In this document: positions 34,920 to 45,054 of the stretch, one piece after another
How the letters are laid out: every line of letters begins with the position of its first letter
Position numbering within the stretch: position 1 is the first letter of the stretch
NCBI RefSeq assembly: GCF_002959755.1
Contig: NZ_PPCW01000005.1
Span: forward strand, 377,001 to 441,000
Length of the DNA: 64,000 bases
Source of the DNA: Veillonella sp. T11011-6
GTDB taxonomy: Bacteria; Bacillota; Negativicutes; Veillonellales; Veillonellaceae
Direction: 5' to 3'
Translations under genes and position numbers: made by a program
The notes under the pieces: generated by a model
What the model saw: the letters and a program-made list of their open reading frames with translations, nothing else
Told to the model about the DNA's origin: nothing
The model's database searches: none

Positions 34920-37900
34920 ATGTTTTCTTATAAATCAAAATATTGTGTAGCTGCGGCCATGGCCGCCATGGCTGCGCTTACAGGCCATGTAGAGGCTCGT
35001 GATATAGATTTACAATCAATTGGATATTTTCAGTTTTCTCCGTTGCCACCAAGTTTGGTGTCTCAAACGGATACATTGCTACTATCAGATAGCCCTGAAT
35101 ATGTAGGACCAGTAGGTGGTACACTTAGTGCAGGTACAATTAATGGAAATGGTCGTATCTATTTTTACCATGTAAATGAAATGGATCAGCCTCATAAGAT
35201 TGCTATCGTATTGGAGAATCAATCGGCGTATCCCAATACTGTTCATGTGATGAGACAGTTGAAATCTGTGGCCACACCAGATTATTTCGCTGCTGGTCGT
35301 GATTTATCCCGGAAGGACTTAGAGCATCCTTTAGATGAAAGTCCCAATGCGAGACCTTTATATTCGCTAAGTATTCCGCCACAAGGGCGCCAATTAATCT
35401 TTAGTGATTTGGAAAATACACCAGTATATCAAGATGCATTATTTACCGGTATCGTAGATATTAAAACAGAGGCACCAATCTTTGCTCGTGTTATGATGTT
35501 GCCTATGGGGATGGATGCTGTAGATGCATCTCATTGGGCGAAAAATTTGCCTATTGATGAAATTCAGTTGCGTGGTACCTATACTGGGTCTAAGCGTAAT
35601 ATGGAGGTTACTACACCATTTGATACTACATTAGGTGGTGCTTTTGTAGAAATCGGTAATGACCGTGAAGATATGTTTATCAATGGTGTAGACGAAATGC
35701 AAAATAAAGCATTTGTTCGTGACCGTGGTAACTATGGTGTTTCATATACTTTAAAAATTCCTACAAAAGGTAATGAACCATTTAGATTGTATTTTAACCC
35801 TCTTGGTGGTCCCTATTCTGGTTCCTTTACGGTGAAAGCATTACACCAACAAGGTGCTCGTCGCGGTCAAACAGATACACGAACCTATCATATTGGTGGT
35901 GCCGATGGTATCTCTGCACTTGGGGATGGAACTATTTTAGATAGTCGCATCATGGGCAATTATAATGCAGGGGATTTATTAACCTTGAATTTTATGCCTG
36001 CTGGGGCATCTAATTTGCCGATTCGATTCTTATTGATTCCTGAATCTCTTGCAAATCCACAAAAACATCAGACTATTGCGGTCAATGTACCAAAAGATGT
36101 AACTGACTCTTTAGGGCACCCAACTCAAAGTGGTACACAAATCCCTGTAGGTCCTATAAACGGTAAAGATACAAATAAGGGCACTGTAGATAGTTCTAAA
36201 TCGACTATGACTCCTGCTAAACAGGCAGAAACAATTGCTCATGAAGAAACAAAAAAATTGAGTGATAAAGCTGCAGCAGATGCTAAAAAAGAGGCACAAC
36301 TCAAAAAAGCAAAAGATGCAGAAGAAGCATTAGCGCGTAAGAAGGCTGAAGAAGCTCGTATAGCAGCAGAAAAGGCCGAATTGGCGCGTAAAGCAGCAGA
36401 AGCAAAACATGCTGAAGTGGAGCGCAAACTAGCAGAGAAAGCTGAGGCGGATCGCAAAGCTGCTGAATTGAAGGCGGCTCAAGAAGCACAAGCTGCAAAA
36501 GAAAAAGCTGCATTAGAAGCTAAAAAAGCTGAAGAAATGCGTCAAGCAGAAGAAGCTAAACGACTAGAAGCTGAAAGAAAAGCTGAGCTTGATCGAAAGG
36601 TAGCTGAAGCTCGTAAGGCCGAAGAAGAACGTAAAGCTGAAATGGCGCGTATTGAAGCTGCTAGAAAGGCGGAAGCCGATCGTTTAGAAGCAGCACGTAA
36701 AGCGGAGGAAGCTCGTGTAGCGGCCGAAGCAAAACGTCTTGAAGAAGAACGTAGAATTGAAGCGGCTCGTATTGAAGCAGCACGAAAGGCAGAAGAAGCT
36801 AGACAAGCCGCTGAAGCTAAGGCTCGTTTTGAAGCACAACGGGCAGCAGAAAAGGCAGCATTAGAGGCAAAAAAAGCTGAAGAAGAACGCTTAGCAGCTG
36901 AAGCGAAAGCGCGGTTAGAAGCACAGCGAAAAGCAGAACAAGAAGCATTAGAAGCACGCCGCGCAGAAGAAGCACGTAAAGCCGCAGAGGCGAAAGCGGC
37001 ATTAGAAGCACAACGGGCAGCTGAACAGGCTGCGTTAGAAGCGAAACGTCAAGAAGATGCTCGTAAAGCGGCAGAAGCAAAAGCAGCCTTAGAAGCACAA
37101 CGTATTGAAGCGGCAAGAAAAGCTGAAGAAGCACGTCGTGCAGAAGAAGCGAGAAAGGCTGAGGAGGCAAGAATCGAAGCGGCCCGTAAAGCAGAGGAAG
37201 CTCGTGTTGCAGCAGAGGCTAAACGTGCAGAAGAAGCGCGTAAGGCTGAAGAAGCTCGAATTGAAGCGGCTCGTAAAGCTGAACAAGCTCGTTTGGCAGA
37301 AGAAGCACGAAAAGCAGAAGAAGCACGTCGTTTAGAAGCTGCTAGACTTGAGGCACAACGCAAGGCTGAACAAGAACGTCTCGAAGCGGCCCGTAAAGCC
37401 GAAGAAGCTCGCGTTGCTGCTGAAGCAAAACGTCAGGAAGAATTACGTAAGGCCGAGGAAGCTCGAATCGCAGCTGAAGCAAAACGGGCAGAAGAACTTC
37501 GTAAGGCTGAGGAAGCTCGAATCGCAGCCGAAGCGAAACGTGCAGAAGAAGCTCGTAGAGCAGAGGAAGCTCGTCGCATAGAAGAAGCTAGACGAGCAGA
37601 AGAAGCGCGTAAAGCCGAAGAAGCTCGTATAGCTGCTGAGGCACATAAGGCTGAACAAGCTAGATTGGCTGCAGAACGAGCAGAAGCCGAACGTCAAGCA
37701 GCAGAGGCAAAACGTATTGCTGAAGAACGCTACCAAGCTCATTTAGAAGCGGAACACAAAGCAGAAGAAGCTCGTCAACAGGCACTTGCACAAGCTGAAG
37801 TGGAACGTAAAGCAAAAGAACGAGCTGAAGCAATTCAACGTGTCAAAGAACAGCAAGAAAATGCTCGTCGTCGTGCAGAGCTTGCACGTCAACAAATTGA

Positions 37901-38207
37901 GGCAGAACGTAAGGCTGCCCAAGCAGCTAAGACAGGACCTTCCTTCAGTGAACTTGATGACGTCCACGAAGATACTCCTTCCGTAACGATTCCGAATGCT
38001 GTATCTATTGATGAATTGACTAAACCAAGACCGACTGCATCTCAAAATACACGTCGTCGTGATCAACGTCAACCTCAACAAAATCAACAATATGCACAAC
38101 AAAATCCAATGACTAATGGTCAACAAGATCAAGCACCTTATGGTTCACAGCAAGATCAACAAAATGATGATCAAAATCCACCAAGATTGTATCCTATGAA
38201 TCGATAA
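34920..38207 (+). CDS. Secreted protein with unknown N-domain and very long KAEEAR-type helix
   Basis: The product has 1095 residues. A signal peptide (about 1-26, ending HVEA) leads into a beta-rich domain (about 27-385) that I do not recognise. A Ser/Thr/Lys linker follows, then about 570 residues (434-1003) of almost pure Ala/Glu/Lys/Arg helix built from six- and five-residue units such as KAEEAR and IEAAR. The last 90 residues are Gln/Asn/Pro-rich and probably disordered. The helix resembles TolA and single-alpha-helix domains. No membrane anchor, lipobox, LPXTG or SLH domain is seen. It may bridge or fill the periplasm, or be exported; this is inference. It shares a transcript with whiA. 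Confidence 0.7.
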   Translation: MFSYKSKYCVAAAMAAMAALTGHVEARDIDLQSIGYFQFSPLPPSLVSQTDTLLLSDSPEYVGPVGGTLSAGTINGNGRIYFYHVNEMDQPHKIAIVLENQSAYPNTVHVMRQLKSVATPDYFAAGRDLSRKDLEHPLDESPNARPLYSLSIPPQGRQLIFSDLENTPVYQDALFTGIVDIKTEAPIFARVMMLPMGMDAVDASHWAKNLPIDEIQLRGTYTGSKRNMEVTTPFDTTLGGAFVEIGNDREDMFINGVDEMQNKAFVRDRGNYGVSYTLKIPTKGNEPFRLYFNPLGGPYSGSFTVKALHQQGARRGQTDTRTYHIGGADGISALGDGTILDSRIMGNYNAGDLLTLNFMPAGASNLPIRFLLIPESLANPQKHQTIAVNVPKDVTDSLGHPTQSGTQIPVGPINGKDTNKGTVDSSKSTMTPAKQAETIAHEETKKLSDKAAADAKKEAQLKKAKDAEEALARKKAEEARIAAEKAELARKAAEAKHAEVERKLAEKAEADRKAAELKAAQEAQAAKEKAALEAKKAEEMRQAEEAKRLEAERKAELDRKVAEARKAEEERKAEMARIEAARKAEADRLEAARKAEEARVAAEAKRLEEERRIEAARIEAARKAEEARQAAEAKARFEAQRAAEKAALEAKKAEEERLAAEAKARLEAQRKAEQEALEARRAEEARKAAEAKAALEAQRAAEQAALEAKRQEDARKAAEAKAALEAQRIEAARKAEEARRAEEARKAEEARIEAARKAEEARVAAEAKRAEEARKAEEARIEAARKAEQARLAEEARKAEEARRLEAARLEAQRKAEQERLEAARKAEEARVAAEAKRQEELRKAEEARIAAEAKRAEELRKAEEARIAAEAKRAEEARRAEEARRIEEARRAEEARKAEEARIAAEAHKAEQARLAAERAEAERQAAEAKRIAEERYQAHLEAEHKAEEARQQALAQAEVERKAKERAEAIQRVKEQQENARRRAELARQQIEAERKAAQAAKTGPSFSELDDVHEDTPSVTIPNAVSIDELTKPRPTASQNTRRRDQRQPQQNQQYAQQNPMTNGQQDQAPYGSQQDQQNDDQNPPRLYPMNR
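36220..37929 (+). repeat. Degenerate coding repeats (six- and five-residue units) in the long-helix gene
   Basis: The stretch encodes imperfect repeats of KAEEAR, IAAEAK, RAEELR and IEAAR, often joined into 11- or 18-residue blocks. Both lengths are close to whole helical turns. Codons vary between copies (for example GAA/GAG and CGT/CGA), so the repeat is kept at protein level, although 54-base blocks near 37440-37550 are similar enough to recombine. Confidence 0.85.
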
Positions 38208-38280
38208 TTCATAATCATAATAATAAAAGCTATTAATGTCTAATTATAGATTTTGGGGATTCGGATAATGATGTAAGTAT

Positions 38281-38320
38281 AGAGAGGACAAGCCACTTTA
38301 CTGGGCTTGTCCTCTTTTTA
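38281..38320 (+). terminator. Terminator after the whiA operon
   Basis: A perfect 12-bp stem, 38283-38294 with 38304-38315, is followed by TTTTT. It separates the long-helix gene from the pyrimidine operon. Confidence 0.92.
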
Positions 38321-38347
38321 AAATACTTATGAACTTTCGCTTTTACA

Positions 38348-38376
38348 TTGACTTTCAAGGGCAGATTCAGTACAAT
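38348..38376 (+). promoter_or_regulatory. pyr operon promoter
   Basis: TTGACT at 38348-38353 and TACAAT at 38371-38376 are separated by exactly 17 bases. Transcription would start near 38383, about 45 bases before the PyrR-binding hairpin. Confidence 0.8.
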
Positions 38377-38426
38377 AAATAAAGAAAATGCACCTATGGT
38401 ACGAGAGACCATTGCATAGTACAAAA

Positions 38427-38537
38427 CCTTTTAATTTAGTCCAGAGAGGCTGAGAAAGGAATATAGTTGAAGCGCCCCCATAAGGGCTTCTTTGTGCAAA
38501 CTATTTGACCTTTTGCCCTGGGCAAAAGGTCTTTTTT
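38427..38537 (+). promoter_or_regulatory. PyrR-type transcription attenuator of the pyr operon
   Basis: The PyrR-binding loop AGTCCAGAGAGGCTG (38438-38452) sits in a hairpin closed by CCTTTT 38427-38432 and GAAAGG 38454-38459. A terminator follows: 38507-38517 pairs with 38521-38531, then TTTTTT. An antiterminator can form between AAAGG 38455-38459 plus TAGTT 38464-38468 and AACTA 38499-38503 plus CCTTT 38509-38513. When UMP-bound PyrR holds the first hairpin, the antiterminator cannot form and transcription ends. The scheme is the known Bacillus mechanism; the pairings are read from this sequence. Confidence 0.9.
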
Positions 38538-38560
38538 GTTACGTGAGTTAGGAGGAAATC

Positions 38561-39511
38561 ATGGGACAAGTTAGCCTAAAAGGCAAACATTTATTGGGTT
38601 TGCAAAATGTGTCACCTGAAGAAATCAAATTGATTTTGAATGTGGCAAAGAAAATGAAGAAAATCGTTCTTTCTGATGATAAGAAGGTTCCACTTTTAAA
38701 GGGGAAATCCATTATTAACCTTTTTATGGAGCCTAGTACTCGTACCCGTAGTTCCTTTGAATTGGCCGGTAAATATTTAGGGGCTGACGTTATTAATCTT
38801 TCTCCAAGCGGTTCTTCCATGGGGAAAGGTGAAAGCTTCCGCGATACCTTGCTAACTATGTCCTATATGGGCACAGATGCTATCGTAATGCGTCATAGTG
38901 CAGAAGGGGCTCCTCTATACGCCACAAAAGCAGTAGATCCTATCATTATCAATGCTGGTGATGGTGCTCATGAACATCCAACACAAGCTTTGTTAGATAT
39001 GTATTCCATCTTAGAGAAAAAAGAATCTATTGAAGGCTTAAAAATTGTTATCTTAGGCGATATTATGCATAGCCGTGTAGCAAGATCTAATATTTATGGC
39101 CTTACTAAAATGGGTGCTAAAGTACATTTGGCTGGTCCTCGTACTATGGTATATCCAGAGCTCGAAAAATTAGGTGTTACCGTACACCACGATATTCGTG
39201 AAGCAGTGGCTGATGCAGATGTGGTTAACGTACTTCGCATTCAATTAGAACGTATTCATTCTGCGTTGTATCCTACAAATAGAGAATATGCACGTATCTT
39301 TGGTATTAACAATGATGTATTGAAATTGGCTAAAGATGATGTGATGGTAATGCATCCAGGTCCTATGAACCGCGGCCTTGAAATTGCACCAGATGTAGCA
39401 TATTCTGATCAATCCGTAATTCAAGAACAGGTACGTAATGGCGTAGCTGTACGTATGGCTGTATTGTACTTAACTATTATCGGAGGTGACGGTAGTGAGC
39501 TTGCTTATTAA
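38561..39511 (+). CDS. pyrB: Aspartate carbamoyltransferase catalytic chain PyrB
   Basis: PyrB makes carbamoyl-aspartate, the committed step of pyrimidine synthesis. The 316-residue protein has the carbamoyl-phosphate site EPSTRTRSSFE (about 60-70), HPTQALLDMYSI (about 140) and the aspartate-site MHPGPMNRG (about 267-275). No pyrI regulatory chain follows, as in Bacillus-type operons where attenuation does the control. AGGAGG precedes the ATG. Confidence 0.97.
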   Translation: MGQVSLKGKHLLGLQNVSPEEIKLILNVAKKMKKIVLSDDKKVPLLKGKSIINLFMEPSTRTRSSFELAGKYLGADVINLSPSGSSMGKGESFRDTLLTMSYMGTDAIVMRHSAEGAPLYATKAVDPIIINAGDGAHEHPTQALLDMYSILEKKESIEGLKIVILGDIMHSRVARSNIYGLTKMGAKVHLAGPRTMVYPELEKLGVTVHHDIREAVADADVVNVLRIQLERIHSALYPTNREYARIFGINNDVLKLAKDDVMVMHPGPMNRGLEIAPDVAYSDQSVIQEQVRNGVAVRMAVLYLTIIGGDGSELAY

Positions 39512-40781
39512 AAATGGTACGGTAGTTAATCCGGCAAAAAAACAAAACGAAGTAGCAGACGTTCTCGTAAAAGATGGTAAAATTGCAGCCATCGGTCAAA
39601 ACTTGAGTGCTGAAGGCGCTGAAGTATATGATGCAACAGGTCTTATCGTAGCACCTGGTCTTATCGATATTCACACACATTTGCGTGAACCAGGCCAAGA
39701 AGCTAAAGAAGATTTCCACTCTGGTACACAAGCGGCTGCTGCTGGTGGTTTCACACGTGTAGTCACTATGGCTAATACAAACCCAGTTGTAGATAATGCT
39801 GCACTTGTAAGAGGTTTACAAAAACAGGCTGAACTCACTGGCGTTGTGAAAGTAGAATTTATTGGTGCTGTATCCAAAGGCCTAGAAGGTAAGGAACTTG
39901 CTGAAATGGGCGATATGGCTGAAGCTGGTGTAGTAGCTTTCTCCGATGATGGCCATTATGTAGAAAATGCTGCATTTATGCGTCGTGCCTTAGAATACTC
40001 CTCCATGTTTAATAAAATGGTTATCGACCATGCAGAAGATATTACATTGACTAAAAATGGTCATATGCATGAAGGTATCGTTTCCTATGAACTAGGTGTT
40101 ATTGGTCGTCCTGCAGTAGCTGAAGATTTAGCGGTTGCTCGTGATATTTTGTTATCTGAAATGACAGGCGGTCACATTCATATTGCACACGTAAGTAGTA
40201 AAAATACAGTGGACATGGTTCGTCGCGCAAAAGCAAAAGGTCTTAATGTAACATGTGAAGTTACAAGCCAACATTTATCTTTCACAGATGAATATTTACG
40301 CGAATACAATCCAGCGTTTAAAATGGCTCCTCCAATTCGCTCCGAAGATCATCGTCAAGCATTATTAGAAGGCTTGAAAGATGGCACAATCGATGCAATT
40401 ATTACAGACCATGCACCGCATGCATATGAAGAAAAAGACCATGAGTTCTGCTGTGCTCCTAATGGTTTCAGTGGTCTCGAAACATCTTTAGCAGCGGTTA
40501 TTACCAATGCGTATGGTCCAGATAAACTCAGCATTGACCAAGTTGTGTACTATATGAGTACACGTCCAGCTGAATTAATGCGTCTTGATGCAGGTGTTCT
40601 TGAAGTTGGTAAACCAGCAGATATTACTGTATTCTCTACAACTGAAGAATGGACAGTAGATCGAAATAAATTCTATACAAAAGGCAAAGTCAGCCCATTT
40701 GATGGTATGACTGTTACAGGTAAGGCCAAACTCACAGTAGTTGATGGCAAAGTAGTTATGAAGGAGGGCGTAGTCTTATAA
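39495..40781 (+). CDS. pyrC: Dihydroorotase PyrC
   Basis: PyrC cyclises carbamoyl-aspartate to dihydroorotate. The 428-residue class I amidohydrolase has the zinc motif DIHTHLREPG (about 57-66), VITDHAPHAYEEKD with a metal-binding Asp (about 300-315) and SGLETSLA. GTG 39495 is chosen because GGAGG lies eight bases upstream; an in-frame GTG at 39486 is inside that site. It overlaps pyrB by 17 bases. Confidence 0.96.
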   Translation: MSLLIKNGTVVNPAKKQNEVADVLVKDGKIAAIGQNLSAEGAEVYDATGLIVAPGLIDIHTHLREPGQEAKEDFHSGTQAAAAGGFTRVVTMANTNPVVDNAALVRGLQKQAELTGVVKVEFIGAVSKGLEGKELAEMGDMAEAGVVAFSDDGHYVENAAFMRRALEYSSMFNKMVIDHAEDITLTKNGHMHEGIVSYELGVIGRPAVAEDLAVARDILLSEMTGGHIHIAHVSSKNTVDMVRRAKAKGLNVTCEVTSQHLSFTDEYLREYNPAFKMAPPIRSEDHRQALLEGLKDGTIDAIITDHAPHAYEEKDHEFCCAPNGFSGLETSLAAVITNAYGPDKLSIDQVVYYMSTRPAELMRLDAGVLEVGKPADITVFSTTEEWTVDRNKFYTKGKVSPFDGMTVTGKAKLTVVDGKVVMKEGVVL

Positions 40782-41848
40782 TGAAAGGCAAGTTAGTTCT
40801 TGAAGATGGTTCCGTGTTTGAAGGTTCCTTATTAGGTGGCGCTCCAACAGTAGGCGAAGTTGTATTTAACACAGGTATGACAGGGTATCAAGAAATCTTG
40901 ACTGATCCATCCTATGCGGATCAAATTATTACATTAACATATCCTTTGATCGGTAATTATGGTACATTGAATGCTATTACTCAAGGCCCTAAACCATATT
41001 GTAAAGGCTTTATCGTAGGAGAACTGTGTGATTTCCCATCTAACTGGCAAAATGAAGGCTTATTTAGCGAGTATCTTCGTTTACACGGCATCCCTTGCCT
41101 TTATGATGTAGATACACGTGCTATTACACGTGTACTTCGTAACCATGGCGTAATGAAAGGCGTACTTGTACGTTCTGATTACCCTATGGAAGATATTCAA
41201 AAATTATTTAAACAAGACTTGCCAACAGATCAAGTTATGCGTGTAACTACAAAATGGCAAGGTATGCGTGGCGATAAAAATGCAGAGTTCCATGTAGCTG
41301 TAATGGACTATGGTGTAAAGGAAAATATCCTTCGCTCTTTAGAAGCAGCTGGTTGTCGTCTAACAGTATTCCCTGCAGATGCTAAGGCTGAAGATGTATT
41401 GGCAGCAAATCCAGATGGTGTATTCTTATCTAACGGCCCTGGAGATCCTCAAGATCTTGGCTATGCTGTAGAAGAAGTAAAGAAATTATTCGGTAAAAAG
41501 CCTATCTTCGGCATTTGCATGGGCCATCAAGTATTGGCTCAAGCCTATGGTGGTACAACATTTAAATTAAAATTTGGTCACCGGGGCTCTAACCATCCAG
41601 TACAAGATTTACGTACAGGCCGCGTATATATTACATCTCAAAATCATGGCTATGCAGTAGATGATACTTCCTTGCCAGACTTTGTAGAAATTACACATCG
41701 CAGTGTAAATGATGGTACTGTAGAAGGTATGCGTCATAAAGAATTACCTATCTTCTCTGTACAATATCATCCAGAAGCATCCCCAGGACCTACTGATAAT
41801 CTATATTTATTTGACGAATTTGAAGACTTAATGAGAAAGGGAAAATAA
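40781..41848 (+). CDS. carA: Carbamoyl-phosphate synthase small subunit CarA
   Basis: CarA releases ammonia from glutamine for CarB. The 355-residue protein has the N-terminal CarA domain ([17 protein letters not shown] near 29-45) and a class I amidotransferase domain with nucleophile Cys246 in FGICMGHQ and the His-Glu pair in YHPEASPGP near the end. It overlaps the pyrC stop by one base. As the only car genes here they would serve pyrimidines, and arginine too if no second copy exists. Confidence 0.97.
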   Translation: MKGKLVLEDGSVFEGSLLGGAPTVGEVVFNTGMTGYQEILTDPSYADQIITLTYPLIGNYGTLNAITQGPKPYCKGFIVGELCDFPSNWQNEGLFSEYLRLHGIPCLYDVDTRAITRVLRNHGVMKGVLVRSDYPMEDIQKLFKQDLPTDQVMRVTTKWQGMRGDKNAEFHVAVMDYGVKENILRSLEAAGCRLTVFPADAKAEDVLAANPDGVFLSNGPGDPQDLGYAVEEVKKLFGKKPIFGICMGHQVLAQAYGGTTFKLKFGHRGSNHPVQDLRTGRVYITSQNHGYAVDDTSLPDFVEITHRSVNDGTVEGMRHKELPIFSVQYHPEASPGPTDNLYLFDEFEDLMRKGK

Positions 41849-41849
41849 T

Positions 41850-44800
41850 ATGACCACAGAAGCAAAAAAAGTACTTGTAATTGGTTCTGGTCCAATTATT
41901 ATCGGCCAAGCTGCAGAGTTTGACTATGCTGGTACACAAGCATGCCGTTCCCTTCGTGAAGAAGGTTATAAAGTAGTATTGGTTAACTCCAATCCTGCTA
42001 CAATTATGACCGATACAGATATTGCAGACCGCGTATATGTAGAACCGATTAGTCTTGAATTCGTAACAGAAGTAATTAAAAAAGAACGCCCTTGGGGCTT
42101 ATTGGCTACATTGGGTGGCCAAGTAGGTCTTAATATGGCCGTACAATTGTCTGAAGCTGGCGTATTAGAAGAATACGGTGTAAAACTTCTAGGTACAACA
42201 CTTGAAGCTATTAAACAAGCAGAAGACCGTGAACTCTTCAAAGAAGCGATGAAGGAAATCAATCAACCAGTTCCTGAATCCGATATCTTTAACGATCTTG
42301 AAGAAGCGGTAGCTTTTGCTAATCGCATTGGTTATCCTATCATTATCCGTCCTGCTTACACATTGGGCGGTACTGGTGGTGGTATTGCGCATAATGAAGA
42401 TGAAATGTATGAAATTACACGCCGTGGTTTGAAACTTTCACCAATTCACCAGATCCTAGCAGAACGTTCTGTAGCAGGCTGGAAAGAAATCGAATACGAA
42501 GTAATGCGCGATAGTGCAGATAACTGTATCATCGTATGTAATATGGAAAATATCGATCCTGTAGGCGTACATACTGGTGACTCCATTGTTGTGGCACCAA
42601 GCCAAACATTAAACGATATTCAATACCAAATGCTTCGTACTGCTTCTGTAGAAATTATTCGTTATTTGAAAATCGAAGGTGGTTGTAACGTACAATACGC
42701 GTTGAATCCAAATAGCAATGAATATATCGTTATCGAAGTAAACCCTCGTGTATCCCGTTCCTCTGCATTAGCATCTAAAGCAACTGGCTATCCAATTGCG
42801 AAGGTAGCTGCAAAAATTGCAGTAGGCATGACATTGGATCAAATTACAAATGCTGTAACAGGTGAAACAAAAGCATGCTTCGAACCTACACTTGACTATG
42901 TAGTAACGAAATTCCCACGTTGGCCATTTGAAAAATTCAATTTGGCAGACCGCACATTGGGCACTCAAATGAAGGCTACTGGCGAAGTTATGGCTATCGA
43001 TCGCTCCTTGGAAGGCTCCTTGCTTAAAGCAATTCGTTCCTTGGAAATTGGTTTAGACCATATTGAGCTAAAGAAAATCTCTCATGAGTCCATGGAACAA
43101 TTGATTGAACGTTTACATTTAGTAGATGATGAACGTATCTATGTTGTAGCAGAAGCACTTCGCAAGGGCATTAGTGTAGAAAAAATTCACTACATTACAA
43201 AAATTGATACATTCTTTATTGAAAAAATCAAAAATATTGTTAATGTAGAAAAAGCATTGGCTGAACATGGCTTGACAGAAGATGTATTGCGCAAAGCAAA
43301 ACGTTATTCCTTCACTGATTCTGTTATCGCCCGTTATGCTAATACAACTGTAGAAGAGGTTCGTGCAAAACGTAAAGAATGGAACATTCTTCCAACATAT
43401 AAATATGTAGATACATGTGCTGCCGAATTCGAATCTAAAACACCATATTACTACAGTGCTTATGCACAAGAAGACGAAGTTAAACCACTCGGTGAAAAAT
43501 CTGTTGTCGTACTAGGTTCCGGTCCAATTCGTATCGGTCAAGGCGTAGAGTTTGACTACTGCTCCGTACATTCCTCTTGGGCACTTCGTAAAGCGGGTTA
43601 TCAATCTATTATGATCAACAATAACCCAGAAACAGTGTCTACTGATTTTGATATTTCTGATTCCTTGTACTTCGAACCATTAACAGTGGACGATGTAATG
43701 GAAATTATCGATAAAGAAAAACCAGCTGGCGTTATTGCTCAATTCGGTGGTCAAACAGCAATTAACTTGGCAGGTCCATTAGCTAAGCGCGGTGTAAAAA
43801 TCCTCGGTACATCCGTAGATAGTATCGATATGGCAGAAGACCGTGAACGCTTTGATGAATTGTTGGCAAAACTTGGTATTCCACGTCCAGTAGGTGCGCT
43901 TGTAACCTCCGATGAAGAAGCACAAGCAGCAGCTAAAAACTTGAAATATCCATTGATTGTACGTCCTTCTTATGTATTGGGCGGCCGTGCTATGGAAATC
44001 GTATACAACGATAAAGAGCTTGATGTATACATGAAGGAAGCCGTAGTAGCATCTAAGGAACATCCTGTTCTTATCGACCGTTATATGGTTGGTATGGAGG
44101 TAGAGGTTGACGCTATTTCCGATGGTACTGACGTATGTATTCCTGGTATTATGGAACAAATCGAACGTGCCGGCGTTCACTCTGGTGACTCCATGGCCGT
44201 TTACCCAGCTCAACATTTGAGCCAAGAATTGATTGATCAAATCGTTGACTATACACGTCGTATTGCAGTAGGCCTTAATGTTAAAGGTGTACTTAACATT
44301 CAATATATCGTGGCTGATGGTGAACTTAACGTAATCGAAGTTAACCCTCGTTCTAGCCGTACTGTACCATTCATTTCTAAGGTTACAGGCATCAATATGG
44401 TAGAATGTGCAACACGCATTGCTCTTGGTGAAAGCTTAAAAGATTTGGGCTTGCCACTCGGTCTTGTACCTAATAAACCATATGTAGCTGTAAAAGCACC
44501 TGTATTCTCCTTCTCCAAAATGGGCCTTGTAGAAATCGCTCTTGGACCTGAAATGAAATCTACTGGTGAAGTTATGGGTATTGGTCGTACTTATTCTGAA
44601 GCATTGTTTAAAGCTATCAATGGTGCCAATATGCGTATCCCAGAAGATGGCACAATTCTTATGACCGTAGCAGACCGCGATAAAGAGGAAGCTAGCCAAT
44701 TGGCAAAAGGCTTCATCGAATTGGGCTATCACATCGAAGCAACTGGCGGTACTGGTAAATACTTCAAAGAACATGGTGTTGACTGCAAGGTAGTTAACAA

Positions 44801-45050
44801 AATCTCTGAAGGTGATGACAACTGTGCTGACCACATTCGTCAAGATAAAGTAGATCTTGTACTTAACACATTGACTGCAGGTAAACGCCCTGAACGTGAA
44901 GGCTTCCAATTGCGTCGTCTCGCTGTAGAAATGGGTACACCATGCTTAACAAGCCTTGATACAGCTCGTGAAGTATTGCGCGTTGTAGCTAATCGTAAAG
45001 ATGATGCTAACTACAATGTAGAAGCATTACAAGATTTTGAATTGGAGTAA
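41850..45050 (+). CDS. carB: Carbamoyl-phosphate synthase large subunit CarB
   Basis: CarB makes carbamoyl phosphate from bicarbonate, ammonia and two ATP. The 1066-residue protein shows its internal duplication: [21 protein letters not shown] (about 9) and [19 protein letters not shown] (about 552). Two ATP-grasp domains carry [20 protein letters not shown] and [20 protein letters not shown]-terminal MGS-type regulatory domain (about 935-1066) would bind UMP or other effectors. It begins two bases after carA. Confidence 0.98.
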   Translation: MTTEAKKVLVIGSGPIIIGQAAEFDYAGTQACRSLREEGYKVVLVNSNPATIMTDTDIADRVYVEPISLEFVTEVIKKERPWGLLATLGGQVGLNMAVQLSEAGVLEEYGVKLLGTTLEAIKQAEDRELFKEAMKEINQPVPESDIFNDLEEAVAFANRIGYPIIIRPAYTLGGTGGGIAHNEDEMYEITRRGLKLSPIHQILAERSVAGWKEIEYEVMRDSADNCIIVCNMENIDPVGVHTGDSIVVAPSQTLNDIQYQMLRTASVEIIRYLKIEGGCNVQYALNPNSNEYIVIEVNPRVSRSSALASKATGYPIAKVAAKIAVGMTLDQITNAVTGETKACFEPTLDYVVTKFPRWPFEKFNLADRTLGTQMKATGEVMAIDRSLEGSLLKAIRSLEIGLDHIELKKISHESMEQLIERLHLVDDERIYVVAEALRKGISVEKIHYITKIDTFFIEKIKNIVNVEKALAEHGLTEDVLRKAKRYSFTDSVIARYANTTVEEVRAKRKEWNILPTYKYVDTCAAEFESKTPYYYSAYAQEDEVKPLGEKSVVVLGSGPIRIGQGVEFDYCSVHSSWALRKAGYQSIMINNNPETVSTDFDISDSLYFEPLTVDDVMEIIDKEKPAGVIAQFGGQTAINLAGPLAKRGVKILGTSVDSIDMAEDRERFDELLAKLGIPRPVGALVTSDEEAQAAAKNLKYPLIVRPSYVLGGRAMEIVYNDKELDVYMKEAVVASKEHPVLIDRYMVGMEVEVDAISDGTDVCIPGIMEQIERAGVHSGDSMAVYPAQHLSQELIDQIVDYTRRIAVGLNVKGVLNIQYIVADGELNVIEVNPRSSRTVPFISKVTGINMVECATRIALGESLKDLGLPLGLVPNKPYVAVKAPVFSFSKMGLVEIALGPEMKSTGEVMGIGRTYSEALFKAINGANMRIPEDGTILMTVADRDKEEASQLAKGFIELGYHIEATGGTGKYFKEHGVDCKVVNKISEGDDNCADHIRQDKVDLVLNTLTAGKRPEREGFQLRRLAVEMGTPCLTSLDTAREVLRVVANRKDDANYNVEALQDFELE

Positions 45051-45054
45051 AACC

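Noticed and set aside
36817-37363. Leu- or Ala/Ser-rich open frames on the minus strand within the long-helix gene
   Set aside because: They are shadows of the Ala/Glu/Lys/Arg codon repeats on the plus strand; their repetitive composition follows from the repeats.
36220-37929. CRISPR or satellite-like DNA repeat
   Set aside because: The repeats are in frame, vary at synonymous positions and lack spacers; they are a coding repeat.
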